A stretch of 64,000 bases of DNA from Comamonadaceae bacterium (GCA_947372865.1 CANBVJ010000011.1:1-64000); one strand, 5' to 3'. Shown: positions 7,869-17,128, counted from the first letter of the stretch. Program-made: numbers and translations. Notes: generated from the sequence alone by a model not told the origin.

Positions 7869-9668
7869 TCAGTCCTGCACGCCTTCGACAAAGAACTTCA
7901 CCCGCCGCACGCCGTTCCATTCGTCTGCGTCCAGGCGAAAGGCCATGGTCACTTTGGCGGGCAAGGGCTCGGTGTGGCCGAACCAGATGGCGTCCACCGG
8001 TTCGCCCTGGTGCTTGAGTTTGAGTGACAGGTGTTTTTCACCCACCAGGCGCTGCGAAATCACTTCGACTTCTTCGCTGAAGGTGGGGGCGGCAAAGCCC
8101 TGGCCCCAGACGGCTTCGTGCAAGGTGTCTACCAAATCCACGCGGCGGTAGGCGGGCAGGAGCGGGCCGTCGGTGGCCAGGCGGCGCTGCAGGGTGGCGG
8201 CGTCCAGCCATTCGTGTGCGACTTCATTCAGGCCTTGCTCAAAGGTGTCGAAATGCTCCTCGGCTACGGTGCAGCCCGCCGCCATGGCGTGGCCGCCAAA
8301 GCGCAGCAGCACGCCGGGGTAGCGCTTGGCCACCAGGTCCAGCGCGTCGCGCAGGTGAAATCCGGGAATCGAGCGGCCCGAGCCCTTGAGCTCGTGTTCC
8401 TTACCCGGCGCCTGGCTGGCAGCAAACACAAAGGTGGGGCGGTGCAGCTTGTCCTTGATGCGCGAAGCCACGATGCCGACCACGCCTTCATGAAAATCGG
8501 GGTCAAACACGCAAATGGCTGGCGGCGGCTCGTCGCCCTCGTCAAACAGCGACTCGGCCACCAGCATGGCTTGTTCGCGCATGTCGCCTTCAATGACGCG
8601 GCGTTCGCGGTTGATGCCGTCCAGCGTGCGCGCCAGCTCATCTGCGCGCGCAGGGTCGTCGGTTAGCAGGCATTCGATGCCCAGCGTCATGTCCGACAGG
8701 CGCCCGGCGGCATTGATGCGCGGCCCCAGGGCAAAGCCAAAGTCAAAAGTCGTGGCCTTGGCCGCTTGGCGGCCCGAAGCCACAAACAGCGCAGCCAGCC
8801 CCTGGGGCATGGCCAGTGCCCGCACGCGCTTGAGCCCTTGGGCTACCAGGCGGCGGTTGTTGGCGTCCAGGCGCACCACGTCGGCCACGGTGCCCAGGGC
8901 GACCAGCGGTAGCAGTGCGTCAAGTTTGGGTTGAGCCCCCACGCTCGTCGCTGCGCGTACTTCGCTGCCCCCCGAGGGGGCTAATTTCCCTTGGGGCGGC
9001 CCGGCGGGAAATTGGGTCTGTGTTGGCGAAGCCTCAAACACGCCGCGCGTGCGCAATTCGCTGCGAAGCGCCAGCAGCACATAAAACATCACGCCCACGC
9101 CGGCCATGGCCTTGCTCTCAAAAGTGCAGCCGGGCTGGTTGGGGTTGACGATGACGTCGGCTGCGGGCAGGGCGCTGCCCGGCAGGTGGTGGTCGGTCAC
9201 CAGCACCTGCAGGCCCAGGGCTTTGGCGCGGGCTACACCGTCCAGACTGGCGATGCCGTTGTCCACGGTAATCAGCACGTCGGCGCCCTGGTCAAACACG
9301 CGTTGTGAAATCGGCGCGGTCAGGCCATAGCCGTCCACCACGCGGTCGGGTACCAGGTAGCTGACGTGCTGCGCGCCCAGCAGGCGCAGGCCGCGCACCG
9401 CCACGGCGCAGGCGGTGGCGCCGTCGCAGTCGTAGTCGGCCACGATGCACAGGCGTTTTTGCGCGGCAATGGCGTCGGCCAGCAAGACGGCGGCCTCACG
9501 CACGCCCTTCAATCCGTCGGGCGGCAGGAGTTTGGACAGGGCGTTGTCCAGTTCGTCAGGCTGGGTCACACCGCGCGCGGCGTAGAGCTGCGCCAAAAGC
9601 GGGTGCACGCCGGCCTGTTCGAGCGCCCAAACGCTGCGGGGAGGAATGTCGCGGGGGGTGATGTTCAT
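7869..9668 (-). CDS. recJ: Single-stranded-DNA-specific exonuclease RecJ, with an in-frame repeat insertion
   Basis: A 599-residue RecJ, the 5'-to-3' single-strand exonuclease used in recombination and mismatch repair. DHH phosphoesterase motifs are clear: DYDCDG at 78-83, VDNG near 136 and DHH at 159-161; the DHHA1 motif GGHAMAAGC follows further on, then the OB-type domain. Between FEAS and LVALGTVADVV, about residues 214-247 form an unusual Pro/Gly/Ala-rich stretch encoded by a palindromic repeat (separate entry). E. coli RecJ is about 577 residues and has only a short linker here. The ATG at 9668 overlaps the stop of the upstream gene (ATGA), so the two are translationally coupled. The frame is intact and the catalytic motifs are preserved, so activity is likely retained. 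Confidence 0.93.
   Translation of the reverse strand: MNITPRDIPPRSVWALEQAGVHPLLAQLYAARGVTQPDELDNALSKLLPPDGLKGVREAAVLLADAIAAQKRLCIVADYDCDGATACAVAVRGLRLLGAQHVSYLVPDRVVDGYGLTAPISQRVFDQGADVLITVDNGIASLDGVARAKALGLQVLVTDHHLPGSALPAADVIVNPNQPGCTFESKAMAGVGVMFYVLLALRSELRTRGVFEASPTQTQFPAGPPQGKLAPSGGSEVRAATSVGAQPKLDALLPLVALGTVADVVRLDANNRRLVAQGLKRVRALAMPQGLAALFVASGRQAAKATTFDFGFALGPRINAAGRLSDMTLGIECLLTDDPARADELARTLDGINRERRVIEGDMREQAMLVAESLFDEGDEPPPAICVFDPDFHEGVVGIVASRIKDKLHRPTFVFAASQAPGKEHELKGSGRSIPGFHLRDALDLVAKRYPGVLLRFGGHAMAAGCTVAEEHFDTFEQGLNEVAHEWLDAATLQRRLATDGPLLPAYRRVDLVDTLHEAVWGQGFAAPTFSEEVEVISQRLVGEKHLSLKLKHQGEPVDAIWFGHTEPLPAKVTMAFRLDADEWNGVRRVKFFVEGVQD
8931..9029. repeat. Palindromic repeat element inserted in recJ
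   Basis: A G+C-rich patch with two nested inverted repeats: agccccc at 8934-8940 with gggggct at 8976-8982, and aatttccc at 8983-8990 with gggaaatt at 9006-9013. It corresponds to an insertion of about 33 codons in recJ. Its pattern resembles, from memory, a dispersed short repeat seen between and within genes of Comamonadaceae. No second copy was found in this window. Confidence 0.6.
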
Positions 9669-10609
9669 AGGTTTTTCAAAAGGGCGGTGGGGGGCGTGCC
9701 GCGCAGGGCGGCGCCGATGCGCTGCAAAAGGCTGCGCGGCTGCTGGCGCCAGGTGCGGGCCGTGTGGCGGCCGCACAGGGTCAGGGTTGCGACTTCGGCG
9801 TCGGCGGAGTGGTCGCGCTGGCCTAGCGCCCGCGTCATGTCTGCCAGGGGGCCGCCATCCAGCGCTTGCCAGGCTTGCGCCCAGGCTGCAGCGTCATCGC
9901 GCAGCGCGGGTGCCCGCAAGGCGTCAAGCACGGTGGCTTGCAAAAATGGTGGTGCGTCTGCGGGTAGATCGCCAGTGCCGCTGAGCCAAAACGAGTTCAC
10001 CATCGGCGCGCCGCGCGCCACCCGAGCGTCGTTGATGGGGTGGGTGTAAAGCAGCATCTGCATCTCGTTTTGCAGGCGGCGCACCAAGCGGGCGGCCTCA
10101 GTGCGCGGCATCCACGGGTCTACTTTCTGCCCGCGCACGCGCTCCAAGGACGCAGTGGGCAGGCCGCGCAGCACGTCCCCTTGCACCAGCCAGGTGTCGG
10201 CTTGCAAAAAGTGCAGCACCAAGCCGTCTTCCAGAAAATACGGGGCCATGGCCTGCAGCAGCCTAAGCGACTCATCCGCTTCCAGGCGCAAGGTTGCTGG
10301 GTCGTGCATGGCGATGTGGTCGGCGTGCACCGCCAGGTGGCAGGGGCTGATCAGTCCCCAGGCCGCACCCAGTGCCACTTCGGGTAGCGCACGGGAGCGC
10401 AGCGCGGCCCAGGGGATCAGGCCGTCGGTAAAGGCGTTTTGGCTCAACACGCGCTCCGCCAGGGGCGACAGATCATTGGCCTGGCCCTGCAGTTCGCCGT
10501 GGGGCGTTAGGGTACGCAACAGCGTTTTCAGGTGCGGCAGTTCCAGCCGTTCCAGCGCCGCCTGGCATTGGGGGCCGGCGGGCGCGGCAAAGGGAATCAC
10601 AAGGTGCAT
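9665..10609 (-). CDS. RpfE-like conserved protein upstream of recJ
   Basis: A 314-residue protein starting MHLVIPFAAPAGPQCQAALE. It resembles the conserved family sometimes annotated as RpfE-type regulatory or phosphoglycerate mutase-like, which sits next to recJ in Xanthomonas and many Betaproteobacteria. Recognisable blocks are HLAVHADHIAMHDPATL, FLQADTWLVQGDVLRGLP and MLLYTHPINDARVARGAP followed by NSFWLSGTGDLP. No signal peptide or membrane segment. Its biochemical function is not established. The start at 10609 is preferred to in-frame starts further upstream, which would run through the small lipoprotein gene. It overlaps recJ by four bases. Confidence 0.75.
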   Translation of the reverse strand: MHLVIPFAAPAGPQCQAALERLELPHLKTLLRTLTPHGELQGQANDLSPLAERVLSQNAFTDGLIPWAALRSRALPEVALGAAWGLISPCHLAVHADHIAMHDPATLRLEADESLRLLQAMAPYFLEDGLVLHFLQADTWLVQGDVLRGLPTASLERVRGQKVDPWMPRTEAARLVRRLQNEMQMLLYTHPINDARVARGAPMVNSFWLSGTGDLPADAPPFLQATVLDALRAPALRDDAAAWAQAWQALDGGPLADMTRALGQRDHSADAEVATLTLCGRHTARTWRQQPRSLLQRIGAALRGTPPTALLKNL

Positions 10610-10702
10610 GGGGCGATTGTCTCGCACCTGCGCCGCTCGAGCCGCGCCGGGCTGCCCCGCGCCCCTGCGACAATCGGCCCCTAAGACTTGTAAGGATTCG
10701 CA

Positions 10703-10855
10703 ATGAAGTGGTTTTTTATGCTGGCCGTGGCTTCCGCGTGCACTGGCTGCGCCGTGGTGGCGGTGGCTGACGCGGTGGTGACCACTGGGGCGGTGGTGGT
10801 CAAAACTGGCGTCAAAGCGGCCGGTGCGGTCGTGGGCGCGGTGCTGCCTGACTAA
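10703..10855 (+). CDS. Small putative lipoprotein (50 residues)
   Basis: A 50-residue open frame with ATG at 10703, preceded by AAGGATT at proper spacing. The N-terminus MKWFFMLAVASACTGCAVV has a lysine, a hydrophobic run and cysteines suited to lipid attachment, although the lipobox is imperfect. The rest is an Ala/Val/Gly-rich stretch ending VLPD. Very small lipoproteins of this composition are common in Proteobacteria. It ends five bases before the lolC start, so it is probably co-transcribed with the lipoprotein-export genes, a fitting neighbour. Function unknown. Confidence 0.65.
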   Translation: MKWFFMLAVASACTGCAVVAVADAVVTTGAVVVKTGVKAAGAVVGAVLPD

Positions 10856-10860
10856 CTGCA

Positions 10861-12129
10861 ATGTCTATGCTGCAAAACTTGCCCTTTGAACTGCGTATTG
10901 GCTGGCGCTACACCCGTGCGGGGCGCTCGACGCGGCGCAATGGCTTTATCTCCTTTATCTCGGGCGTGTCCATGCTGGGCATTGCACTGGGAGTTGCGGC
11001 GCTGATCATCGTGCTCAGCGTGATGAACGGCTTTCAGAAAGAGGTGCGCGACCGCATGCTCAGCGTGGTCTCGCACATTGAGATTTACGCCCTGGGCGGC
11101 GCCGCTTTGCTGGACCCGGCGCAAACGCTGCTGCAGGCCCGCGCGCATCCCCAAGTGGTTGGCGCGGCCCCCTTTATTGCCGCCCAAGCGCTGCTGGCGC
11201 GCGGCGAGGACATGAAAGGCGTGATGGTGCGCGGCATTGACCCCGCGCTCGAGCCCGAGGTGAGCGACTTGGCCACGCCGGGGCAGCAGGCCGTGTTGCG
11301 GCAACTGCAGCCCGGCGGCTTTGGTGTGGTGCTGGGGGCTGAGTTGGCCCGCTCCATGGGCGTGCACCTGGGCGATGTGGTGACCTTGGTGGCGCCCAGC
11401 GGGCAGGTGACGCCGGCTGGCGTGGTGCCGCGCCTCAAACAAATGACGGTGGTGGGCACCTTTGACTCGGGTCATTTTGAATACGACTCCACGCTGGCGC
11501 TGGTGCATTGGCAAGACGCGGCCAAGATATTCCGCCTGGAAGGCCCCACCGGCGTGCGCCTGAAGCTGCGCGACTTGCACCAGGCGCGTGAGGTAGCGCA
11601 AGACCTGAGCCGCCGCCTTTCGGGCGAGCTGCTCGTGCGCGACTGGACGCAGCAGAACCGCAGTTGGTTTGCCGCCGTGCAGGTGGAAAAACGCATGATG
11701 TTCATCATCCTCACCCTGATCGTGGCGGTGGCCGCCTTTAACCTGGTCAGCACCTTGGTGATGACGGTGACCGACAAACGTGCGGATATTGCGATATTGC
11801 GCACCCTGGGCGCGAGCCCGGCCAGCATCATGGGCATTTTTATGGTGCAAGGCGCGATGGTCGGGGTGATTGGCACCGGCGCCGGGCTGTTGCTGGGCCT
11901 GGGCGTGGCTTTCAATATTGACGTCATCGTGCCCGCGCTGGAGCATTTGCTGGGCGCCACCTTTTTGCCGCAAGACATTTACCTGATCAGCCGTATGCCC
12001 AGCGACCCGCAGCAGGCCGACATCTTGCCGGTGGCGCTGATCAGCCTGCTCATGGCCTTTGTTGCCACGCTCTACCCGAGCTGGCGTGCCTCGCAAATCA
12101 ACCCCGCCGAGGCGCTGCGCTATGAGTAA
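10861..12129 (+). CDS. lolC: Lipoprotein-releasing ABC transporter permease LolC/LolE
   Basis: A 422-residue inner-membrane permease that, with LolD, extracts outer-membrane lipoproteins and hands them to LolA. The N-terminal anchor region [20 protein letters not shown] is followed by a large periplasmic (MacB_PCD-like) domain and a C-terminal FtsX-type block of three membrane segments. These include the typical [19 protein letters not shown] and a carboxy end [17 protein letters not shown] single permease gene is present instead of separate lolC and lolE, so the complex may be a LolF-type homodimer unless a second permease is encoded elsewhere. Its end overlaps lolD by eight bases. Confidence 0.93.
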   Translation: MSMLQNLPFELRIGWRYTRAGRSTRRNGFISFISGVSMLGIALGVAALIIVLSVMNGFQKEVRDRMLSVVSHIEIYALGGAALLDPAQTLLQARAHPQVVGAAPFIAAQALLARGEDMKGVMVRGIDPALEPEVSDLATPGQQAVLRQLQPGGFGVVLGAELARSMGVHLGDVVTLVAPSGQVTPAGVVPRLKQMTVVGTFDSGHFEYDSTLALVHWQDAAKIFRLEGPTGVRLKLRDLHQAREVAQDLSRRLSGELLVRDWTQQNRSWFAAVQVEKRMMFIILTLIVAVAAFNLVSTLVMTVTDKRADIAILRTLGASPASIMGIFMVQGAMVGVIGTGAGLLLGLGVAFNIDVIVPALEHLLGATFLPQDIYLISRMPSDPQQADILPVALISLLMAFVATLYPSWRASQINPAEALRYE

Positions 12130-12817
12130 TTCCAAGGCTATCCTGCAATGCACCGGTTTGCGCAAGCGCTTTACCGAGGGGCGGCTGGACGTGACCGTGC
12201 TGCAAGGCGTTGATCTGGCGGTGCACCGCGGCGAGACGGTGGCCATTGTGGGCAGCTCGGGCTCGGGCAAATCGACCCTGCTGCATTTGCTAGGCGGCCT
12301 GGATGCGCCCAGTGCTGGCAGCGTCAGCCTGTGCGGTGAGCCGCTGGCGGGGTTGGACGCGGGGGCCCAAGGCCGGCTGCGCAACCGCCATCTGGGCTTT
12401 GTCTACCAGTTTCACCACCTGCTGCCCGAGTTCAGCGCGCTGGAAAACGTGGCCATGCCGCTGACGATTCGGCGTGCGGCGCCAGCGCTGGCCAGTGCCA
12501 AGGCGCGCGCCATGCTGGAGCGCGTGGGCCTGGCCGAGCGCCTGCACCACCGCCCGGCCGAACTCTCGGGCGGCGAACGCCAGCGCGTGGCCATTGCCCG
12601 GGCCCTGGTCACCCAGCCCGATTGCGTGCTGGCCGACGAGCCCACCGGCAACCTGGACCGCAACACCGCCGACGGCGTGTTTGACCTGATGCTCAGCCTG
12701 GCCCGCGAACACGGCACCGCTTTTGTGCTGGTGACCCACGATGCCAGCCTGGCGCAGCGCTGCAGCCGGCAATTGCGCATAGAGCAAGGTCAACTCCAGC
12801 AACTGTTGACCGAATAA
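12122..12817 (+). CDS. lolD: Lipoprotein-releasing ABC transporter ATP-binding protein LolD
   Basis: A 231-residue ABC ATPase. Walker [10 protein letters not shown] is at about 44-52, the Q-loop in [16 protein letters not shown], the signature [15 protein letters not shown], and Walker [13 protein letters not shown] followed by the H-loop VTHD. The [14 protein letters not shown] stretch is characteristic of LolD. The start at 12122 lies inside the 3' end of lolC (8-base overlap), giving translational coupling; longer upstream frames would lie within lolC. Confidence 0.95.
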   Translation: MSNSKAILQCTGLRKRFTEGRLDVTVLQGVDLAVHRGETVAIVGSSGSGKSTLLHLLGGLDAPSAGSVSLCGEPLAGLDAGAQGRLRNRHLGFVYQFHHLLPEFSALENVAMPLTIRRAAPALASAKARAMLERVGLAERLHHRPAELSGGERQRVAIARALVTQPDCVLADEPTGNLDRNTADGVFDLMLSLAREHGTAFVLVTHDASLAQRCSRQLRIEQGQLQQLLTE

Positions 12818-12844
12818 AGAAACGCCTGAAGAAAGGGCAAAGTG

Positions 12845-13666
12845 ATGCGTTGGATCCGTATTCTGTTGTGCGTTTGTGTTTTCTTGCCCTCGGTGCGCGC
12901 CGCCGACTTGACGCAGGGTTTAACGGAGGCGCAAATGGCGCCGGGTCGGCTTCAGCGCGTAGCCTCCGCCCGCGAAGGGGCTGAAATTCCGGTGTACCTG
13001 CGCGCCACGCCCGGCGCCCAGGCGACTTTGGTGCTGCTGCCTGGCGGCAGTGGCGGCATTGGCAAGATCGGGCCGCAGGGCTGGCCCGATGGCGCGAACT
13101 TTTTGGTGCGAAGCGCGCCCCTGTTTGCGGCCAAGGGCTTTAACCTGGCCATCGTGGCCCGCCCGAGCGACCAAACCGATATGGACTACCCGTTTCGCAT
13201 AAGCGCACCGGCCATGGACGATTTGCGCCGCGTGCTGCGCCAGGTGCGAAGCAGTTTTGCCGGCCCCGTGTGGTTAGTGGGCACCAGCCGGGGCACGGTC
13301 TCAGGCACCGCAGCGGCCATCGCCATGCGTGAAGAAGGCTTGATTGACGGCCTGGTGCTCACGTCCAGCGTCACGGCTGCCAAAACGATTGGCGCGGTGC
13401 CGATGCAGGCGCTGGACAAGATCAGCATTCCGGTGCTGGTGGTGCACCATGAAAAAGACGCCTGCCGCGTGTGCCGCCCCGACGACGCGCCAGCCATAGA
13501 CCGGGGCTTGGTCAACAGCCGCAGGCACGCCTTGGTCATGTTCACGGGCGGCGAGGGTGAAAGCGGTAACCCCTGCGAGGCTTTGCATTTTCACGGCTTT
13601 ATTGGCGCGGAGCCGCAGGCGGTCGAGCGCATTGCCGATTGGATTGCGGGCACGCCGCTGCCATGA
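12845..13666 (+). CDS. Secreted alpha/beta hydrolase-like protein
   Basis: A 273-residue protein with an N-terminal signal peptide (MRWIRILLCVCVFLPSVRA, probable cleavage before ADL), so periplasmic or secreted. An alpha/beta hydrolase pattern is visible: LLPGGSGGIG as oxyanion region, GTSRGTVSG carrying the nucleophile serine, the conserved VLVVHHEKDACRVC, and a C-terminal LHFHGFIG histidine. Two cysteines (CRVC) could form a disulfide. A GTG directly before the ATG could also be used. It overlaps the next gene by four bases (ATGA). Substrate unknown. Confidence 0.72.
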   Translation: MRWIRILLCVCVFLPSVRAADLTQGLTEAQMAPGRLQRVASAREGAEIPVYLRATPGAQATLVLLPGGSGGIGKIGPQGWPDGANFLVRSAPLFAAKGFNLAIVARPSDQTDMDYPFRISAPAMDDLRRVLRQVRSSFAGPVWLVGTSRGTVSGTAAAIAMREEGLIDGLVLTSSVTAAKTIGAVPMQALDKISIPVLVVHHEKDACRVCRPDDAPAIDRGLVNSRRHALVMFTGGEGESGNPCEALHFHGFIGAEPQAVERIADWIAGTPLP

Positions 13667-14514
13667 CGGCGGCCTGGATCGACACCCATTGCCACCTGGA
13701 CGCGGCAGAGTTTGGCGCCCTGTACCAGGCCGACGCCGTGCGCTTGGGTGCGCGCGAAGCGGGGGTGCACCACTGCGTGCTGCCAGCGGTAGAGGCTTCG
13801 AACTGGGACACGGTGCGCTTGCTCGCGCAGCGCTGGGGCGACAGTTATTGCCTCGGAATCCACCCTTTGTATGTGCCGCGCGCCAGCGACGCGGATTTGC
13901 AGGCGTTGCAAGCGCAAATCGCGCTTCACCAAGACGACCCGCGCTTAGTGGCGGTGGGTGAAATCGGCCTGGACTTTTTTGTGCCCGCCCTTTGCACGCC
14001 CGCCCTTCGGGAGAAGCAGGAACGCTTTTACTGCGCCCAACTGCAAATGGCCGCGCAAGCCCATTTGCCCGTGGTGCTGCATGTGCGGCGAAGCGCCGAC
14101 CGCCTGCTCAAGCACCTGCGCGCTTTGCGCCCCGCCTCTGGTTGGCGCGGCATTGCGCACGCTTTTAATGGCAGCGCGGTGCAGGCGCAGGCCTTTGTCG
14201 CATTGGGCTTCAAGCTGGGGTTTGGCGGCGCGCTCACCTTTGAGCGCGCCTTGCAACTGCGCCGCCTGGCGCAAACCCTGCCGCTGGACGCGATTGTTTT
14301 AGAGACCGACGCCCCCGACATTCCGCCCCATTGGCTCTACGCCACCGCCCAGGCCCGCCAAAGTGGCGCTGCGCAGGCGCCCAACACGCCGGCAGAAATT
14401 CCGCGCATCGCCCAAGTGCTGGCGCAATTACGGGGCATTGAATTAGAAGAACTCCAAGCTGCCGTTTGGCGCAACGCCCAAAGCGCGCTGCCCAAGCTGG
14501 CGGCGCTGCTATAA
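13663..14514 (+). CDS. TatD family metal-dependent hydrolase (deoxyribonuclease type)
   Basis: A 283-residue TatD-family TIM-barrel enzyme. Metal ligands are visible in order: HCH in DTHCHLD (residues 8-10), Glu in AVGEIGLDFF, His in PVVLHVRRS, His in GIAHAFNGS, and Asp in LETDAPDIPP. TatD relatives are 3'-5' exonucleases or related phosphodiesterases acting in DNA repair and turnover. Because several paralogues (TatD, YcfH, YjjV) share these motifs, the exact subgroup is not assigned; the short N-terminus and LYATAQARQSG insertion look like YjjV. The start overlaps the upstream hydrolase stop by four bases. Confidence 0.9.
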   Translation: MTAAWIDTHCHLDAAEFGALYQADAVRLGAREAGVHHCVLPAVEASNWDTVRLLAQRWGDSYCLGIHPLYVPRASDADLQALQAQIALHQDDPRLVAVGEIGLDFFVPALCTPALREKQERFYCAQLQMAAQAHLPVVLHVRRSADRLLKHLRALRPASGWRGIAHAFNGSAVQAQAFVALGFKLGFGGALTFERALQLRRLAQTLPLDAIVLETDAPDIPPHWLYATAQARQSGAAQAPNTPAEIPRIAQVLAQLRGIELEELQAAVWRNAQSALPKLAALL

Positions 14515-14520
14515 CCCACT

Positions 14521-15285
14521 ATGATTAAACAAATGACGACTGAAAACACCTTGCCCGAAGTGAACTTTTCTGAAGAAGGGCCGGTGCGCCACCTGCATTT
14601 GGGCAGCGAATGGATCCAGGGCTCCATGCTGCTGGACGCGCCCTACGAGCTGGTGCATGAATACATCCAGCGCATGATGGCCTGGCTGCTTTTGATGGAC
14701 CCCGCCACCGCGCCCCAGCGCCAGGCGCTGCAGCTCGGTCTGGGCGCCGGGTCGCTCACCAAGTTTTGCCACAAAGAAATCCGCATGCAAACCACCGCCA
14801 TTGAACTCAACCCCCAAGTGCTACACGCCTGCCGGGGGTGGTTCAAGCTGCCAGCGGACAACCCTCGCATGCAAGTGATCTTGGCCGACGCCGCGCGTGA
14901 AATCACCCAAGCGCGCTGGCTGGGCACGGTGGACGCCTTGCAAGTGGATTTGTACGACGAAGAAGCCGCCGCCCCGGTGTTAGACAGCCCCGACTTTTAC
15001 GCCGACTGCCGCAATGTGCTGACCGACGAGGGCTGCATGACGGTCAATTTATTTGGCCGCAGCTCCAGTTTCGATCGCAGTGTTGAGCGCATCGCCGCTG
15101 CCTTTGGCCGCGACGCCATCTGGGCTTTCAAGTCCACGCGCGAGGGCAACACCGTGGTGCTGGCCCAGCGCACGCCCAGCCGACCCAGCCGCGCCGTATT
15201 GGCCGAACGCGCGCAGTACATTGAAACCCACTGGGGCCTGCCCGCGACCAAGTGGATACGCGCCTTCAAACCCATCGCTCCATGA
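14521..15285 (+). CDS. Spermidine synthase-like methyltransferase-fold protein
   Basis: A 254-residue Rossmann-fold protein of the spermidine synthase superfamily. The nucleotide loop ALQLGLGAGSLTKFCHK and the acidic residue at the end of the next strand (AIELNPQV) are visible, as is VDALQVDLYDEEAAAPVLDS in the place of the catalytic Asp region. The overall sequence differs from true SpeE: the substrate-gating GGGDG motif is replaced by GLGAG. It may act on something other than putrescine. It lies 6 bases after the TatD gene and overlaps the start of the gspE-like gene (ATGA). Confidence 0.75.
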   Translation: MIKQMTTENTLPEVNFSEEGPVRHLHLGSEWIQGSMLLDAPYELVHEYIQRMMAWLLLMDPATAPQRQALQLGLGAGSLTKFCHKEIRMQTTAIELNPQVLHACRGWFKLPADNPRMQVILADAAREITQARWLGTVDALQVDLYDEEAAAPVLDSPDFYADCRNVLTDEGCMTVNLFGRSSSFDRSVERIAAAFGRDAIWAFKSTREGNTVVLAQRTPSRPSRAVLAERAQYIETHWGLPATKWIRAFKPIAP

Positions 15286-17078
15286 ACACTTTAGCCGCAC
15301 CAGCCTTACACCCCATCAACCACCGGGGTCCCTTGGACTGGCAGCGGCTGATTGCCTGGTTGCAGGCGGACGGTACGGTGTCTGCCGACGAAGCCGCACG
15401 CGCCAGCGCGCGCTGTGCCCAAGGCGAGAGCGCACAGCACCCTGTGCTGCGCTTGGCCAGCTTGGGCATGCGCCGCGCCGTCGATCAAAAAATCTTGGAC
15501 GCCGAGGCCCTGTTGGCCTGGCTGGCGCCGCGCGCCGGTCTGGCTCATTTGCGCATTGACCCGCTCAAGGTGGATGTGAGCAAGGTGGCCGAAGCCTTTA
15601 CTGCCGCTTACGCCCAGCGCCACAAAGTGCTGCCGGTGGCCATTACGGCCGCGGAGATTGTGGTGGCTACCGGCGAGCCCTTCGCCACCGACTGGCTCGC
15701 CGAGGTGGAACGCCAGTCGCGCCGCCGGGTGCGGCTGGTGCTGTCCAACCCGCAGGACATTGCGCGCTATACCGCCGAGTTTTATGCCCTGGCGCACTCG
15801 GTACGCGCGGCGCTGAAAAACGGCAGCCAGACGCGCGTGAGCTTTGAGCAGCTCGTCGAACTGGGAAAAACCAACAAACAGCTCGACGCCAACGACCAAA
15901 GCGTGGTGATGGTGGTGGACTGGCTCTGGCAGTACGCCTTTGACATGCGCGCCAGCGACATCCACCTAGAGCCCCGGCGCGAGCAGTGCGTCATCCGCTT
16001 TCGCATTGACGGCGTGCTGCACCCGGTGTACCAGTTGCCGCCTGCCGTGATGCTGGCCATGACCTCGCGCATCAAGATTTTGGCGCGCATGGACGTGATC
16101 GAGCGCCGCCGCCCGCAGGACGGCCGCATCAAGACCCGCGACGCCAAAGGCAATGAGATTGAAATGCGCCTGTCGACGCTGCCCACGGCCTTTGGCGAAA
16201 AGATGGTGATGCGCATTTTTGACCCCGAAAACACGGTCAAAGACCTCGACGCCCTGGGTTTTTCTTCGCATGACGCCCAGCGCTGGGAGGCGCTGCTGAA
16301 AAAGCCACACGGCATCATTTTGGTGACCGGCCCCACGGGCTCGGGCAAGACCACCACGCTGTATTCCACCCTCAAGCGCGTGGCCACCGAAGAAATCAAC
16401 GTCAGCACCGTGGAAGACCCGATCGAGATGATTGAGCCGTCCTTTAACCAGACGCAGGTGCAGCCGCAGCTCGATTTCAGCTTTGCCCAGGGCGTGCGCG
16501 CCTTGATGCGCCAGGACCCGGACGTTATCATGGTGGGTGAAATCCGCGATTTGGAGACCGCCGAGATGGCGGTGCAGGCCGCGCTGACCGGCCACCTGGT
16601 GTTTTCTACCTTGCACACCAACGACGCGCCTTCGGCCATAACGCGCCTGATCGAGCTGGGCATTCCCCCCTATTTGATTAACGCCACGCTCTTGGGCGTG
16701 CTGGCCCAGCGCCTGGTGCGCACGCTGTGCGCGAGTTGCAGCGTGGCCGACCCCGACGCCTCGGTCAATGACCTACTGGCGGCGGTGAAACCGTGGTCTT
16801 TGAACGGCAGCTACCGGCCTTTCAAGGCCGTGGGCTGCGTCGAATGCCGCATGACAGGGTTTCGTGGGCGCATGGGTTTGTATGAGTTACTGGTGGTGTC
16901 CGATCCGCTGAAAGCATTAGTCAACGCCCAACCTGATATTGGTGCGCTGCACCGCCAGGCGGTGGCCGACGGCATGCAGCCGCTGCGCCTGGCCGGCGCG
17001 CTACGGGTGGCCGAGGGGCGCACAGTGCTGGAAGAGGTGCTGAGCGCAACACCCAATGTGAGCGACGCGAAGTCGTGA
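15282..17078 (+). CDS. GspE/PilB-type secretion ATPase, solitary
   Basis: A 598-residue ATPase of the type II secretion/type IV pilus assembly family. The N-terminal GspE_N-type domain is followed by the hexameric ATPase core: Walker A GPTGSGKTTT (350-359), the Asp box around VSTVEDPIEM, Walker B LMRQDPDVIMVGEIRD, and the His box HLVFSTLHTNDA. A CxxC pair (LCASC and CVEC) forms the zinc-binding region typical of GspE/PilB. No gspF, gspG, pilC or other partner lies in this window, so it must work with components encoded elsewhere or have become independent. It starts inside the previous gene's stop (ATGA). Confidence 0.88.
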   Translation: MNTLAAPALHPINHRGPLDWQRLIAWLQADGTVSADEAARASARCAQGESAQHPVLRLASLGMRRAVDQKILDAEALLAWLAPRAGLAHLRIDPLKVDVSKVAEAFTAAYAQRHKVLPVAITAAEIVVATGEPFATDWLAEVERQSRRRVRLVLSNPQDIARYTAEFYALAHSVRAALKNGSQTRVSFEQLVELGKTNKQLDANDQSVVMVVDWLWQYAFDMRASDIHLEPRREQCVIRFRIDGVLHPVYQLPPAVMLAMTSRIKILARMDVIERRRPQDGRIKTRDAKGNEIEMRLSTLPTAFGEKMVMRIFDPENTVKDLDALGFSSHDAQRWEALLKKPHGIILVTGPTGSGKTTTLYSTLKRVATEEINVSTVEDPIEMIEPSFNQTQVQPQLDFSFAQGVRALMRQDPDVIMVGEIRDLETAEMAVQAALTGHLVFSTLHTNDAPSAITRLIELGIPPYLINATLLGVLAQRLVRTLCASCSVADPDASVNDLLAAVKPWSLNGSYRPFKAVGCVECRMTGFRGRMGLYELLVVSDPLKALVNAQPDIGALHRQAVADGMQPLRLAGALRVAEGRTVLEEVLSATPNVSDAKS

Positions 17079-17128
17079 TGGTTTTCAGTGCAAAATTGCT
17101 CAACTTTGATAAGACTTGGAGAGAATTT

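Noticed and set aside
10852-12384. A very long open frame on the minus strand opposite lolC and lolD.
   Set aside because: Histidine/glutamine/alanine-rich shadow of the plus-strand coding sequence, with no family motif; a common effect in high-G+C DNA. Similar shadows occur opposite the monooxygenase (36.3-38.0 kb) and the FadH-like gene (31.3-32.9 kb).
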